DNA of 64,000 nucleotides from an uncultured Clostridia bacterium (lineage in GTDB: Bacteria; Bacillota; Clostridia; Oscillospirales; Acutalibacteraceae), in NCBI GenBank assembly GCA_944380885.1, contig CALWIZ010000003.1, positions 1 to 64,000 of the forward strand, given 5' to 3'. The translations under genes were made by a program, and so were the position numbers. The notes under the pieces are model-generated. The model was not told the origin of the DNA and made no database searches. It worked only from the letters and a program-made list of their open reading frames with translations. Below, in pieces: positions 1 to 8,431 of this stretch. Each line of letters starts with the position of its first letter. Position 1 is the stretch's first letter.

Positions 1-68
1 CTAACAGTTCCTACTGCCAAGCCTGTAGCGGACTTTCACCACCAAGTTATTACGCGTGCCGAGCACAC
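1..68 (-). mobile_element. 5' end of a probable group II intron (partial)
   Basis: Read on the minus strand from position 68, the sequence starts with GTGTG, the GUGYG 5' end of group II introns. It continues with a stretch resembling domain I of clostridial group II introns (GGTGAAAGTCC, then CAGGCTTGGCAGTAGG). It starts only 3 nt beyond the T-tract of the rubredoxin terminator. Insertion just after an intrinsic terminator is the known habit of bacterial class C introns. The ribozyme body and any reverse transcriptase would lie off the left edge. The call rests on remembered consensus, not on a folded structure. Confidence 0.6.
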
Positions 69-71
69 TAT

Positions 72-106
72 AAAAAAAGCACATTTAAAACAATTAAATG
101 TGCTTT
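72..106 (-). terminator. intrinsic terminator of the rubredoxin gene
   Basis: A 13-bp perfect stem (76-88 with 94-106, loop AACAA) is followed on the minus strand by seven T residues. It lies 24 nt after the rubredoxin stop codon and just before the predicted group II intron. Confidence 0.85.
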
Positions 107-129
107 AAAAAACGCTTATTCACTTTATA

Positions 130-282
130 TTATTCGGCTTCGAAAGCGTCCTTATCAAGGCCGCAGACCGGACATACCCAATCCTCGGGAAGATCCTCCC
201 ACGCAGTTCCGGGCGCTATGCCGTTTTCCTCGTCGCCTACTTCGGGATCGTAAATATATCCGCAGGGGCAAACATATTTCAT
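130..282 (-). CDS. rubredoxin
   Basis: A 50-residue protein in the size range of rubredoxins (45-55 aa), small redox proteins that carry one Fe(Cys)4 site and pass single electrons in anaerobes, often to peroxide- or superoxide-detoxifying enzymes. It has the family core GYIYDP, NGIAPGT and W-DLP, and the second knuckle CPVCGL (Cys37, Cys40). The first knuckle is unusual: it reads V-C-P-C-G (Cys5, Cys7), one residue between cysteines where the family normally has two. The start ATG has GGAG about 8 nt upstream. The gene is monocistronic, with a TTGATT-17-TAAAAT promoter upstream and a terminator downstream. Identity is firm; the physiological partner is unknown. Confidence 0.92.
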   Translation of the reverse strand: MKYVCPCGYIYDPEVGDEENGIAPGTAWEDLPEDWVCPVCGLDKDAFEAE

Positions 283-371
283 TGTAAACACTCCTTTTTT
301 TTCATTATAAACCGGACGCAGAACCCGTCCGTCAGCTGCGGGCGGAAATATCAGCTCCGTGTTACGGTGTT

Positions 372-400
372 ATTTTAACACAAGCGTTTGATAAAATCAA
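372..400 (-). promoter_or_regulatory. promoter of the rubredoxin gene
   Basis: On the minus strand, TTGATT (400-395) and TAAAAT (377-372) are separated by 17 nt. It lies about 90 nt upstream of the rubredoxin start; the leader contains a short GC-rich hairpin. Confidence 0.55.
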
Positions 401-447
401 TAAAACATTAAAAAATTCAAATAATTGTTACACATAGGCAAAAATTG

Positions 448-476
448 TTGACATATAAAGTTTATTAGTATAGAAT
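448..476 (+). promoter_or_regulatory. sigma-A-type promoter
   Basis: TTGACA (448-453), a 17-nt spacer and TAGAAT (471-476), placed 34 nt upstream of the NlpC/P60-like gene. Confidence 0.75.
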
Positions 477-509
477 AAACGGGTATATCATATTTAAAGG
501 AGATATGAA

Positions 510-1967
510 GTGAAGCAGCTGGATAACTTGCCGCAAAAAAGCGGCTTATATAGAATAGCAGCCAATATTTACTCATTTGTAAAAAAGCGCCGAGCCGCAA
601 CCGCTATAACAGCAGTGGCAGTGGCTTTATGTATAACAGTTACTGCGGTGTACTATTCAGCGAACAGTGACGCCCCGCAAACAGTAAGCAGTTTACCGTC
701 TGAAACCGAATCTGATATTCAGTCTAACAATGTTTCAACCGAACTGCCCGAATCATCTGAAACAAGCAAGATTGTATCAGAGGTTCCAAAAGAAACTGCT
801 GTTTCCTCCTCAAAGCCGAAGAGCAGCTCTGTCTCTGTGTCTTCGTCTGATGCCCCGTCGCAAGCGGGCAAGCCCTCACAGTCGGGCAGCTTCAAATACA
901 ACACAAATCTTGATATTGAGGATAATGTGTTCTTCGACGCGATGATATATACCGGTTACAACATAGAAAAGCACAGATCCGACGGAAATATGTGGAAATA
1001 TATACTTGCTCCACAAAAACGCGGTCTCGGCTATCTTTCTGATATAACCTACGCCGGAGGTTCAACAGGATACGAGACAAAGAACGGCAAGCCGAATATT
1101 TCCTATTTTGAAAAGCACGGTCTTGTCTGCGCGTCCTATGTCACCTATGTATATTTCAATTATCTGCCGAATGTGGCGGGGATAGATACTTCCTCGCTTA
1201 CAAAGCCGGTGCGTTCCACCTCTGCGAACGACTGGTACACAGCCGCCAAGGACTGGATTAAAAAGGGATACTCAAGAAAAATATCATTTACGGCAAAAAA
1301 TACGGCCGCCGCTATCAAATTCACCCCTTCGGAGGATATTCCGATAGGCTCGATAATCGCCTTCTGCGACTGGAAAAACAGGAGCGACTATTGCAGTCAC
1401 GTTGTTATATATGCCGGGTACAAAAACGGATATCACTGGGTATTCCATGTCGGCAACTCAAACGGTCCGGAATTCTGCTCTGTTGAGCGTATGAAGTTCG
1501 GTCCCGACCCGCAGTGGCCGATAGCGGTTATCACGCCGCCGTCTAATATCAGGATGTCGGCTATGATTGAGGTAAATGTGACAGACAATGAAGGAAACAC
1601 CGTTTCCGGTTCAAAGGTCACCCTGACAAGCGGAAAAAACGGCGCCGCGGTTTCTCTCGGAACTACCGGCGCAAGCGGCAAACTGACAGAGGAGTACCTT
1701 TCGTACGGAGAGTATACACTCAAATTTACGGTTCCCGAAGGGTATACGTCTGAATGCACAGAGAAAAAAATAACACTTACAACCGCGTCAAACAGCAAAA
1801 ACACCGTAAATATAGTTCTGAACGTAAAGCCGCAAGTGTCTGATACACCGGCGGACAGCAGCACATCAAGCGATAAAACCGATTCGTCCGGAACCGACAG
1901 CGCTCTGCCTCCTGAATCAGCAGGCAGCTCCGATGTTACTGTTTCGGCAGACGAAACAGTAGAATAA
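510..1967 (+). CDS. membrane-anchored NlpC/P60-like protein with a Cna-B-type domain
   Basis: A 485-residue exported protein. Residues ~29-50 form one hydrophobic segment after a basic stretch, so it is a signal anchor or uncleaved signal. Residues 51-128 are a Ser/Pro/Thr-rich linker. Residues ~140-340 resemble a papain-like NlpC/P60 cell-wall peptidase: nucleophile candidate Cys207 in LVCASYV and His297 in CSHVVIYAG. Residues ~350-430 look like a Cna-B/SpaA-type beta-sandwich (Gly-rich turns, LSYGEYTLKFTVPEGY), followed by a low-complexity acidic tail without LPXTG. The start is GTG at 510, 7 nt after GGAG; an ATG at 505 is out of frame and stops at once. It has its own promoter and a terminator. 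The likely role is trimming or binding of peptidoglycan outside the cell; activity is inferred. Confidence 0.7.
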   Translation: MKQLDNLPQKSGLYRIAANIYSFVKKRRAATAITAVAVALCITVTAVYYSANSDAPQTVSSLPSETESDIQSNNVSTELPESSETSKIVSEVPKETAVSSSKPKSSSVSVSSSDAPSQAGKPSQSGSFKYNTNLDIEDNVFFDAMIYTGYNIEKHRSDGNMWKYILAPQKRGLGYLSDITYAGGSTGYETKNGKPNISYFEKHGLVCASYVTYVYFNYLPNVAGIDTSSLTKPVRSTSANDWYTAAKDWIKKGYSRKISFTAKNTAAAIKFTPSEDIPIGSIIAFCDWKNRSDYCSHVVIYAGYKNGYHWVFHVGNSNGPEFCSVERMKFGPDPQWPIAVITPPSNIRMSAMIEVNVTDNEGNTVSGSKVTLTSGKNGAAVSLGTTGASGKLTEEYLSYGEYTLKFTVPEGYTSECTEKKITLTTASNSKNTVNIVLNVKPQVSDTPADSSTSSDKTDSSGTDSALPPESAGSSDVTVSADETVE

Positions 1968-2013
1968 AAAACGGCTTTACCGCCGCACCATATGTTATAT
2001 CGGTTATACGATA

Positions 2014-2048
2014 AAAAGCGTCCGCTTAAGGCTTGCGGACGCTTTTTT
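2014..2048. terminator. bidirectional intrinsic terminator
   Basis: Stem AAAAGCGTCCGC with GCGGACGCTTTT around a 9-nt loop, followed by T6 on the plus strand and by T5 on the minus strand. It separates the convergent NlpC-like and aminotransferase genes. Confidence 0.85.
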
Positions 2049-2068
2049 CTTTAAGTTAAAGTAATATT

Positions 2069-3238
2069 TTATAATTCCTTCAAAAACTCGCCTATACGGC
2101 TTACGGCTTCCTTGATATGCTCAACTGAATAACAGTACGACGCGCGTATAAAGCCCTCGCCGCTCGCGCCGAACGCCGTGCCCGGAACGACCGCCACATT
2201 CTTGCTGTAAAGCAGCTTTTCGCAGAACTCATCGCTTGTCATACCCGTGCTTTTTATACTCGGAAAGGCGTAAAAAGCGCCTTTGGGTTCGCGGCACTCA
2301 AGGCCAATCTTATTAAAGCCCGACACCATCATACGGCGGCGCATATCGTATTCCTTTACCATATATTCCACATCGTCATCGCAGCCGCGCAAAGCCTCTA
2401 TCGCCGCGTACTGCGAGGTGGTCGGCGCGCACATTATGGCAAACTGGTGTATCTTTGTTATCTGGTCCATGATTTCTCTCGGACCGCAGGCAAAACCGAG
2501 CCTCCAGCCGGTCATAGAGAAGGCCTTTGAAAATCCGTTTACAGTAACGGTTCTCTCCCACATTCCCTCTACCGAGGCAGGCGAAACATGCTTTTTTCCT
2601 CCGAAGGTAAGTTCAGCGTATATTTCGTCGGAAAGAACGAGTATGTTTGTGTCCTTTATTACATCATACAGTTTTTCAATATCTTCCCTTTCCATTATAG
2701 CGCCGGTGGGATTGCAGGGATATGGCAGTATAAGCAGCTTTGTACGCTCGCTCATAGCGTTTTCAAGTTCCTCCGGCGTTACCTTGAAGTCGTTTTCCGC
2801 CTTTGTCTCGATAATAACCGGCACCCCGCCTGCAAGCCTTGTTACCGGCTCGTAGCAGACATAGCTCGGCTGGGGTATTATAACCTCGTCCCCCGGGTTT
2901 ACAACGGCTCTTATGCACATATCTATCGCTTCGCTGCCGCCTACGGTCACAAGTATTTCTTCATCAGGGCAGTATTTTAAATTGAATTTTCTTTCAAGGT
3001 ATCCTGATATTTCAGAGCGCAGGCGGTCTATACCCCAGTTAGAGGTATACTTTGTCTTGCCCTTTTCAAGCGACTCTATTCCCGCTTTTCTGATCTGCCA
3101 CGGCGTCTGGAAATCCGGCTCACCGACACCAAGGGAAATCACATTGTCCATAGTGGCGGCAATATCAAAAAACTTCCGTATTCCCGACGGCTTTATATCC
3201 TTTACCGTCTTATTAAGCAATGACGAATAATCCATCAT
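2069..3238 (-). CDS. PLP-dependent class I/II aminotransferase
   Basis: A 389-residue fold-type I aminotransferase that moves an amino group between an amino acid and a 2-oxo acid in the cytoplasm. It carries NPTGA (residues ~176-180), SDEIYAEL, and the PLP lysine Lys238 in GFSKAFSMTGWR, with a late GEGFIRASY segment bearing the substrate-carboxylate arginine. Length and motifs fit the aspartate/aromatic/PatA-type aminotransferases; the sequence does not settle the substrate. It overlaps the upstream Lrp-type gene by ATGA, so translation is probably coupled, and both lie behind a T-box whose specifier reads as leucine. A branched-chain or aromatic substrate is therefore plausible, but this is inference. 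Confidence 0.9.
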   Translation of the reverse strand: MMDYSSLLNKTVKDIKPSGIRKFFDIAATMDNVISLGVGEPDFQTPWQIRKAGIESLEKGKTKYTSNWGIDRLRSEISGYLERKFNLKYCPDEEILVTVGGSEAIDMCIRAVVNPGDEVIIPQPSYVCYEPVTRLAGGVPVIIETKAENDFKVTPEELENAMSERTKLLILPYPCNPTGAIMEREDIEKLYDVIKDTNILVLSDEIYAELTFGGKKHVSPASVEGMWERTVTVNGFSKAFSMTGWRLGFACGPREIMDQITKIHQFAIMCAPTTSQYAAIEALRGCDDDVEYMVKEYDMRRRMMVSGFNKIGLECREPKGAFYAFPSIKSTGMTSDEFCEKLLYSKNVAVVPGTAFGASGEGFIRASYCYSVEHIKEAVSRIGEFLKEL

Positions 3239-3717
3239 ATCCAGAGCTGCCCCCTGTCGTCCTCGTCGCTGCTCACAAGCTCAACATCCATCTCCTTGTA
3301 GCGGCGCATAACAAAATGAGTTGTTGTAGATGTCACCGAGTCTATTGTAGCCAGCTCCTTCGCCACAAAGCGCGCGATATCCTGAAGCGTTTTAGCCTTA
3401 ACAACTACGTTAAGGTCGTAAACTCCCGACATAAGGTAAACCGACTCAACCTCCGGGTGCTTCATTATCTTTTCCGCCACCTCCTCAAAGCCAAGTCCGG
3501 CTTTAGGCACAACATTTATTTCAATTATCGCAGACACATACGGATTTTCAATCTTTTCCCAGTCTATAACGGCGCGGTATCCCCTTATAAAACCGTCGTT
3601 TTCAAGCTGCTTAATTTCCTTTTTAACCTCTGCCTCTTCGGCTCCGAGCATTACCGCTATATCCTCCGCGGTGTATTTGGCGTTGCGTGCAAGAAGTTTA
3701 AGTATTTCGTATTTCAT
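3235..3717 (-). CDS. Lrp/AsnC family transcriptional regulator
   Basis: A 160-residue Lrp-type regulator. Residues 1-55 form a winged helix-turn-helix (LLARNAKYTAEDIAVMLG, then KQLENDGFIRGYRAVID). Residues ~65-145 form the alpha/beta RAM effector domain with VYLMSGVYDLNVVVKA. These proteins form dimers and octamers and sense amino acids. It is the first gene of a two-gene operon with the aminotransferase (4-nt overlap) and starts just downstream of a T-box terminator, with AGGAGG-like sequence before ATG. It probably tunes the same amino acid pathway; whether leucine is the effector is unknown. Confidence 0.9.
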   Translation of the reverse strand: MKYEILKLLARNAKYTAEDIAVMLGAEEAEVKKEIKQLENDGFIRGYRAVIDWEKIENPYVSAIIEINVVPKAGLGFEEVAEKIMKHPEVESVYLMSGVYDLNVVVKAKTLQDIARFVAKELATIDSVTSTTTHFVMRRYKEMDVELVSSDEDDRGQLWI

Positions 3718-3725
3718 TTTATTTT

Positions 3726-3990
3726 CCTCCTTAAAAAAAATCGCCCCGAACGCTCACGCGCCCGGGACGAATATAATCCGTGTTACCACCCTTATTCGGA
3801 AATAATTTCCGCACTCAACGGTACAATAAATACCTTGCGCCCTGTAACGGTGGCTGCCGTCTTCCCTTTCGGGAGCCGCTCCGGAAACAGCTTCACTGCG
3901 GTTATGCCGAAGATTTTCACCTGCCATCTTCTCTCTTTAAGCCCTCGCCGCGGCTACTTTCTTTCCATCAAAGCGTTTATTCTCTATGTT
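3726..3990 (-). promoter_or_regulatory. T-box leader of the Lrp-aminotransferase operon, predicted leucine specifier
   Basis: On the minus strand the leader contains AAGAGAG, GGTGAAAATC, and the T-box AGGGTGGTAACACGG (around 3777-3791), the part that pairs with the uncharged tRNA acceptor end. It ends with a GC-rich terminator stem (TCGTCCCGGGCG with CGTTCGGGGCGA) and eight T residues. Aligned on the shared GAAG-NNN-6nt-GAG segment with the pheST T-box, where NNN is TTC, the codon here is CTG (3890-3888), leucine. The specifier call depends on that alignment. Uncharged tRNA-Leu would be expected to permit read-through. Confidence 0.88.
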
Positions 3991-3993
3991 ATA

Positions 3994-4022
3994 ATCATAA
4001 CCCATTATCCGGCTTTTGTCAA
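3994..4022 (-). promoter_or_regulatory. promoter of the first T-box operon
   Basis: TTGACA (4022-4017), 17-nt spacer, TATGAT (3999-3994) on the minus strand, directly upstream of the T-box stem I and just after the ywlG stop codon. Confidence 0.8.
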
Positions 4023-4028
4023 GCAAAA

Positions 4029-4568
4029 TCACTCAAGGCTTGCATCATAATGTGCTCTTTCCCCGCCTATGAATTTAGGCCTCACCCTTGCCGCAAGCAC
4101 CGTCGCCTCGCCTATCTTATTATTCTGAAGCCTTACCGGCACCGCCACCTTTTTAAGGTGCATACCGATCATTGTAAAGCCTATGTCAAGTCCGGCGTCC
4201 GCCCTTATCTCCTCAACCGCCACCGGATCCTCAAAGGCGGCGTACGCCGCGGTCGCGAACGAGCCGCCCGCCTTCGGCTGCGGAACAACATTTACGATAT
4301 CCGAAAAAGGCACCGCCGCGCGCTCGGTTATTATCGCGCGGTTTAAGTGCTCACAGCACTGGCAGGCAAGATAAATTCCCTTTTCTTTTACAACAGAATA
4401 AATCCCGTCAAAAACCTCTTTCGCGGTCGATGGAGAAGAATCAGTGCCAATTTTATGCCCTGAAATCTCGCTTGTCGAGCAGCCCACAACAAGCATCTGA
4501 CCTCTTTGAATGCCTGATACCTCAATTATCTCACGCGCGGCGGCCGCCGCCTGTTCCTTAAGTTCCAT
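4029..4568 (-). CDS. ywlG: TIGR01440/DUF436 family protein (YwlG-like)
   Basis: A 179-residue protein of the YwlG/UPF0340 family found across Firmicutes, function not established. It shows the family signatures VVGCSTSEISGHKIGT (residues ~28-43), LACQCCEHLNRA (~67-78) and the glycine-rich C-terminal half with GFTMIGMHLKKVAVPVR. No membrane segments. Its own gene stands alone between two promoters. The several conserved cysteines and histidines suggest a thiol or metal site, but this is only a guess. Confidence 0.85.
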   Translation of the reverse strand: MELKEQAAAAAREIIEVSGIQRGQMLVVGCSTSEISGHKIGTDSSPSTAKEVFDGIYSVVKEKGIYLACQCCEHLNRAIITERAAVPFSDIVNVVPQPKAGGSFATAAYAAFEDPVAVEEIRADAGLDIGFTMIGMHLKKVAVPVRLQNNKIGEATVLAARVRPKFIGGERAHYDASLE

Positions 4569-4648
4569 AATAAAAACTCACTGTCCTTTCGGTATTTATA
4601 CATTATATCACCGTTTCTGCTTCTTTAAAAGTTTTTTCTTCAAAATAC

Positions 4649-4677
4649 TTGACTTTTTTTGCCCGCAATGATATTAT
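4649..4677 (+). promoter_or_regulatory. promoter of pheST
   Basis: TTGACT (4649-4654), 17-nt spacer, TATTAT (4672-4677), immediately upstream of the pheST T-box. Confidence 0.8.
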
Positions 4678-4683
4678 TAACAA

Positions 4684-4932
4684 AAATGCGCTGACGAAGA
4701 AAAGTAGAAAAATCGTCTTCTTTAAGAGAGCATCCGCCATGGCTGCAAGCGGAAGTATGCAAGACCTTTTTTGAAGTTCCCTTCCGAGCAGCGCCGCTGA
4801 AAATACAGTAGGCGGCGACGGTTGGCACCGTTACAGCCGGGAGAGTGTTTGCTCTTTGAGCGAAAATTACGGGTGGTACCGCGGAGATTTCAATGCTTCG
4901 TCCTGTTATTGCGGGACGAAGTTTATTTTTTT
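4684..4932 (+). promoter_or_regulatory. T-box leader of pheST (Phe specifier TTC)
   Basis: It contains AAGAGAG, a GAAG-TTC-CCTTCC-GAG segment with TTC at 4787-4789, CACCGTTA, and the T-box GGGTGGTACCGCG (4871-4883). It ends in a terminator stem CTTCGTCC/GGACGAAG (4897-4921) followed by a T-rich tract. The TTC codon matches the phenylalanyl-tRNA synthetase genes downstream and calibrates the specifier position for the other two T-boxes in the window. Confidence 0.93.
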
Positions 4933-4948
4933 GTACGGAGGAATTTTT

Positions 4949-5968
4949 ATGAAAGAAAAGCTAAAAGCCATAAAAGCGGCTGCGCAAAACGCCATTGCCG
5001 CCGCTGACAGCGAAAATATTATCGAGGAATTAAGGGTTAAATATCTCGGAAAAAAGGGTGAGCTTACCGCTATTCTCAAGCAGATGGGCTCGCTCTCACC
5101 CGAAGAGCGTCCGGCTATGGGACAGCTTGTAAACGAGGCAAAGCAGGAGCTTGAAACGCTGATTGCCGAAAAGAAAGAAGCGCTGAAAGCAAAAGCTACT
5201 GAGCTTAAGCTTAAAGCCGAGACAATAGATATTACTATGCCCGCGAAAGAAATAAACGCCGGCGGTCTTCATCCGCTCAATATTGTTATAAACGATATGA
5301 TAGACATTTTCCAGTCTATGGGCTTCGACGTAGTGGACGGTCCTGAGGTTGAAACCGACTACTACAATTTTGAATGTCTTAATGTTCCGGCAGACCACCC
5401 GGCAAGAGATATGCAGGACACATTCTATCTCGCGGAAAATCTTCTTCTCCGCACGCAGACCTCCGCCGCGCAGATTCGCACCATGGAAACGCGCAAGCCG
5501 CCTATCCGTGTTATTTGCCCCGGCCGTGTTTTCCGCGCGGACGAGGTTGACGCCACCCACTCCCCTGTTTTCCACCAGCTTGAAGGTCTTGTGGTGGACA
5601 AGGGTATTACCATGTGCGACTTAAAAGGCGTACTTGAGCAGTTTGCAAGAGAAATTTACGGCAGCGACACAAAGGTGCGTTTCCGCCCCTCTTTCTTCCC
5701 GTTCACAGAGCCGTCGGTCGAGGTTGACGTTTCGTGCAGCGAATGCGGCGGAAAGGGCTGCCGCGTCTGCAAGGGCGCCGGCTGGATAGAAATACTCGGT
5801 GCCGGAATGGTGCATCCGAACGTTCTGCGCTGCTGCGGAATAGACCCCGACGTTTATTCGGGATTCGCTTTCGGAATAGGCATTGACCGCATAACCACGA
5901 CACGCTACAAAATAAGCGACATACGCCTATTGTTCGAGAACGACAAGCGTTTTCTTGATCAGTTTTAA
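4949..5968 (+). CDS. pheS: phenylalanyl-tRNA synthetase alpha subunit
   Basis: A 339-residue class II synthetase subunit that, with PheT as alpha2beta2, charges tRNA-Phe. Residues ~1-85 form the N-terminal coiled-coil tRNA arm. The catalytic core holds the class II motifs, including PGRVFRADEVDATHSPVFHQ, FRPSFFPFTEPSVEVDV and GFAFGIGIDRI. A cysteine cluster C-x2-C-x4-C-x2-C precedes the C-terminal GWIEILGAGMVHP segment, as in many Firmicutes PheS. I chose ATG 4949 (after GGAGGAA) because an in-frame upstream ATG at 4856 lies inside the T-box. It is cotranscribed with pheT, 12 nt downstream. Confidence 0.97.
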   Translation: MKEKLKAIKAAAQNAIAAADSENIIEELRVKYLGKKGELTAILKQMGSLSPEERPAMGQLVNEAKQELETLIAEKKEALKAKATELKLKAETIDITMPAKEINAGGLHPLNIVINDMIDIFQSMGFDVVDGPEVETDYYNFECLNVPADHPARDMQDTFYLAENLLLRTQTSAAQIRTMETRKPPIRVICPGRVFRADEVDATHSPVFHQLEGLVVDKGITMCDLKGVLEQFAREIYGSDTKVRFRPSFFPFTEPSVEVDVSCSECGGKGCRVCKGAGWIEILGAGMVHPNVLRCCGIDPDVYSGFAFGIGIDRITTTRYKISDIRLLFENDKRFLDQF

Positions 5969-5980
5969 GGAGGGTCAAAA

Positions 5981-8371
5981 ATGAAAATTTCACTTAACAC
6001 ACTTAAATATTACGTTGACATAAACGTTCCCGTTGAAGAGCTCTGCGACCGTATGGTAATGGCAGGCTTTGAGGTGGAGGATATAGAAAAACAGGGTGAT
6101 GAGATAAAAAATGTTGTCGCCGCTAAAATACTGAAAATCGCTCCGCACGAAAACAGCGACCATTTGCAGATTTGCAGTATGGACACAGGCGCCGGAGAGC
6201 CGGTACAGATAGTAACCGGCGCGCAGAACATTCACGAGGGCGACTATGTACCGGCAGCGCTTGATAACAGCTATCTTCCCGGCGGTGTTCACATAGTTTC
6301 GGGCAAATTAAGAGGCGTCGAGTCAAACGGTATGCTCTGCTCGGGCAAGGAGCTCGGTCTTACCGAAAGCGACTATGAGGGCGCTGAGGTAAACGGTATT
6401 CTTATTTTAAAGGGTGAGCCCACTCCCGGAACCGATATAAGAAAGGTTATCGGACTTGACGATTATATCATCGACTTCAAGATAACCGCCAACCGTCCCG
6501 ACTGCAACTGCTTTTTAGGCGTCGCAAAGGAAATCTCGGTAGTTCTCGGGACAAAATTTACCGCTCCCAAACCGGAATATAAAACCGCAGGCGGCAATAT
6601 AAATGATTATATAAGCATTGATGTACGCAATTTCGACCTTTGTCCACGCTACATCGGAAGAGTGGTTAAAAATCTGCGTATAAAAGAGTCACCTGAATGG
6701 ATGAAGAAAGCCATTACCGCATCAGGTATGAGACCGATAAACAATATTGTTGACATTACCAACTTTGTAATGCTCGAAACCGGTCAGCCGATGCACGCAT
6801 TCAACTACAACGATATAAGAGGTCATAAAATAATCGTGCGCAACGCCGCCGAGGGCGAGTCAATCACTACGCTTGACGGCAAGGAGCACAAGCTGACTCC
6901 CGATATGCTTGTTATAGCCGACGGCGAGCAGCCCTCCTGCCTTGCCGGAGTTATGGGCGGCAAGGAAAGCGAGATTGAAAACGATACGACCGATCTTTTC
7001 CTTGAATCGGCAAAATTCAGACGCGACAATATCCGTCACACCTGCCGCGCGCTCGGAGTACGCACCGAAGCGAGCAGCCGCTATGAGCGCGGAACCGATA
7101 TTATGAATGTCGAATACGCCTCAGAGCGCGCCCTTCAGCTTATAAGCGACCTTGATGCCGGCGACATAATAGACGGAACGATAGACATTAACGACGGTCT
7201 GCCTGAGGACAGGATAATAAATGTGACGACCGATAAAATAATGGAGCTTATCGGCGTTGATGTTCCGGACGAAAAAATAGCTGACATTTTAAACAGCCTT
7301 GGTCTTACGACGGTTTTAAACGGTAAAGAGCTTACTGTAAGAGTACCCTCTATACGCGACGATATTGAGGGCAGAGCTGACTTAGCCGAGGAAGTAATGA
7401 GGATTTACGGCTATAACCATATTGTCGGCACCCCAATGCGCGGCGACGTTGTAAGAGGCAAAAAGCTGCCCGAAAGGATAAAAACCGATAAAATCAAAGC
7501 GCTGCTCTGCGGAGCGGGCGCACGTGAAATTGCCACCTACTCATTTATCGGTTCGGGCGCGGTAGACACGCTGCTGCTTGATAAGAACGACGAGAGAAGA
7601 AACCAGATTAAAATAATCAATCCGCTCGGCGACGAGTACTCGGTTATGCGCACCCAGCTTACAACAAGTATGCTTACAGTGCTTGCCACCAATATAAGCA
7701 GGAAAATAACCGCCGGCAGGTTTTTCGAGATTTCAAAGCGCTTTATCGCAAAGTCACTTCCGATAACCGAGCAGCCTGACGAGCTTGCCACGATGTCAGT
7801 GGGAATTTACGGAAAAGATGAGGATTTCTTTACATTAAAGGGAATAATAGAAAGCATAATGAAGCTGTGCGGCGCTCATACGGAGTATGAAAGAAGCACG
7901 GAGCCGTATCTCCACCCCGGACGTCAGGCGCTTGTAAAAGCGAACAATGTACCGGCGGCGGTATTCGGCGAGGTCCACCCTGCAGTTGCGGAAGAATACG
8001 GTATAGACTGCCGTGTTTATGTTGCCGAAATAAAGCTTGATATACTTCTCCAGATAAACAAGCGTAAAACTGTATATAAGCCGCTGCCGAAATTCCCGGC
8101 TGTTGAGCGTGACTTCGCTATGCTGTGCGACAGCGATTTACCGGTGGGCACACTTGAGAAAGCGATAATAAAGGGCGCAGGCAGACTGCTTGAAAAAATT
8201 GAGCTGTTTGACGTCTACTCCGGCGCACAGATACCCGAGGGCAAAAAGAGCGTTGCTTACAGCGTATGGCTCCGCTCGGCGGACGGCACACTTACCGATA
8301 CCGAAATTGAGGCGGCAAGCTCCTCAATAATCAAAAACCTTGAGTCTGTCGGCGCTGAACTGAGAAAATAA
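5981..8371 (+). CDS. pheT: phenylalanyl-tRNA synthetase beta subunit
   Basis: A 796-residue beta subunit, the usual bacterial length. Order: N-terminal core, OB-fold tRNA-binding domain (~40-150, with ENSDHLQIC and GAQNIHEGDYVPAA), B3/B4 editing domain (~200-390), B5 DNA-binding-like domain (~400-475), a degenerate synthetase core (~480-690) and the C-terminal FDX-ACB anticodon-binding domain (~705-796, PKFPAVERDFAMLCD). It completes the alpha2beta2 enzyme with PheS and removes mischarged Tyr. Clear AAGGAGG before ATG. Confidence 0.97.
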   Translation: MKISLNTLKYYVDINVPVEELCDRMVMAGFEVEDIEKQGDEIKNVVAAKILKIAPHENSDHLQICSMDTGAGEPVQIVTGAQNIHEGDYVPAALDNSYLPGGVHIVSGKLRGVESNGMLCSGKELGLTESDYEGAEVNGILILKGEPTPGTDIRKVIGLDDYIIDFKITANRPDCNCFLGVAKEISVVLGTKFTAPKPEYKTAGGNINDYISIDVRNFDLCPRYIGRVVKNLRIKESPEWMKKAITASGMRPINNIVDITNFVMLETGQPMHAFNYNDIRGHKIIVRNAAEGESITTLDGKEHKLTPDMLVIADGEQPSCLAGVMGGKESEIENDTTDLFLESAKFRRDNIRHTCRALGVRTEASSRYERGTDIMNVEYASERALQLISDLDAGDIIDGTIDINDGLPEDRIINVTTDKIMELIGVDVPDEKIADILNSLGLTTVLNGKELTVRVPSIRDDIEGRADLAEEVMRIYGYNHIVGTPMRGDVVRGKKLPERIKTDKIKALLCGAGAREIATYSFIGSGAVDTLLLDKNDERRNQIKIINPLGDEYSVMRTQLTTSMLTVLATNISRKITAGRFFEISKRFIAKSLPITEQPDELATMSVGIYGKDEDFFTLKGIIESIMKLCGAHTEYERSTEPYLHPGRQALVKANNVPAAVFGEVHPAVAEEYGIDCRVYVAEIKLDILLQINKRKTVYKPLPKFPAVERDFAMLCDSDLPVGTLEKAIIKGAGRLLEKIELFDVYSGAQIPEGKKSVAYSVWLRSADGTLTDTEIEAASSSIIKNLESVGAELRK

Positions 8372-8374
8372 TGC

Positions 8375-8403
8375 TTGAATTTTCGGGCGAAACGTTATAA
8401 AAT
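8375..8403 (+). promoter_or_regulatory. promoter of ireB
   Basis: TTGAAT (8375-8380), 17-nt spacer, TAAAAT (8398-8403), 29 nt before the chosen ireB start. Confidence 0.6.
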
Positions 8404-8431
8404 ATAGAAAAAGGATATGAGAGGTGTTTTT

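Noticed and set aside
3220-4050. Long open frame of 276 codons on the plus strand
   Set aside because: It runs antisense to the Lrp gene and through the T-box, has no ribosome site and an unlikely amino acid composition; it is a shadow of the minus-strand sequence.
4856-4948. Upstream extension of pheS
   Set aside because: It lies in the T-box antiterminator and terminator; the ATG at 4949 has GGAGG and fits the family N-terminus.
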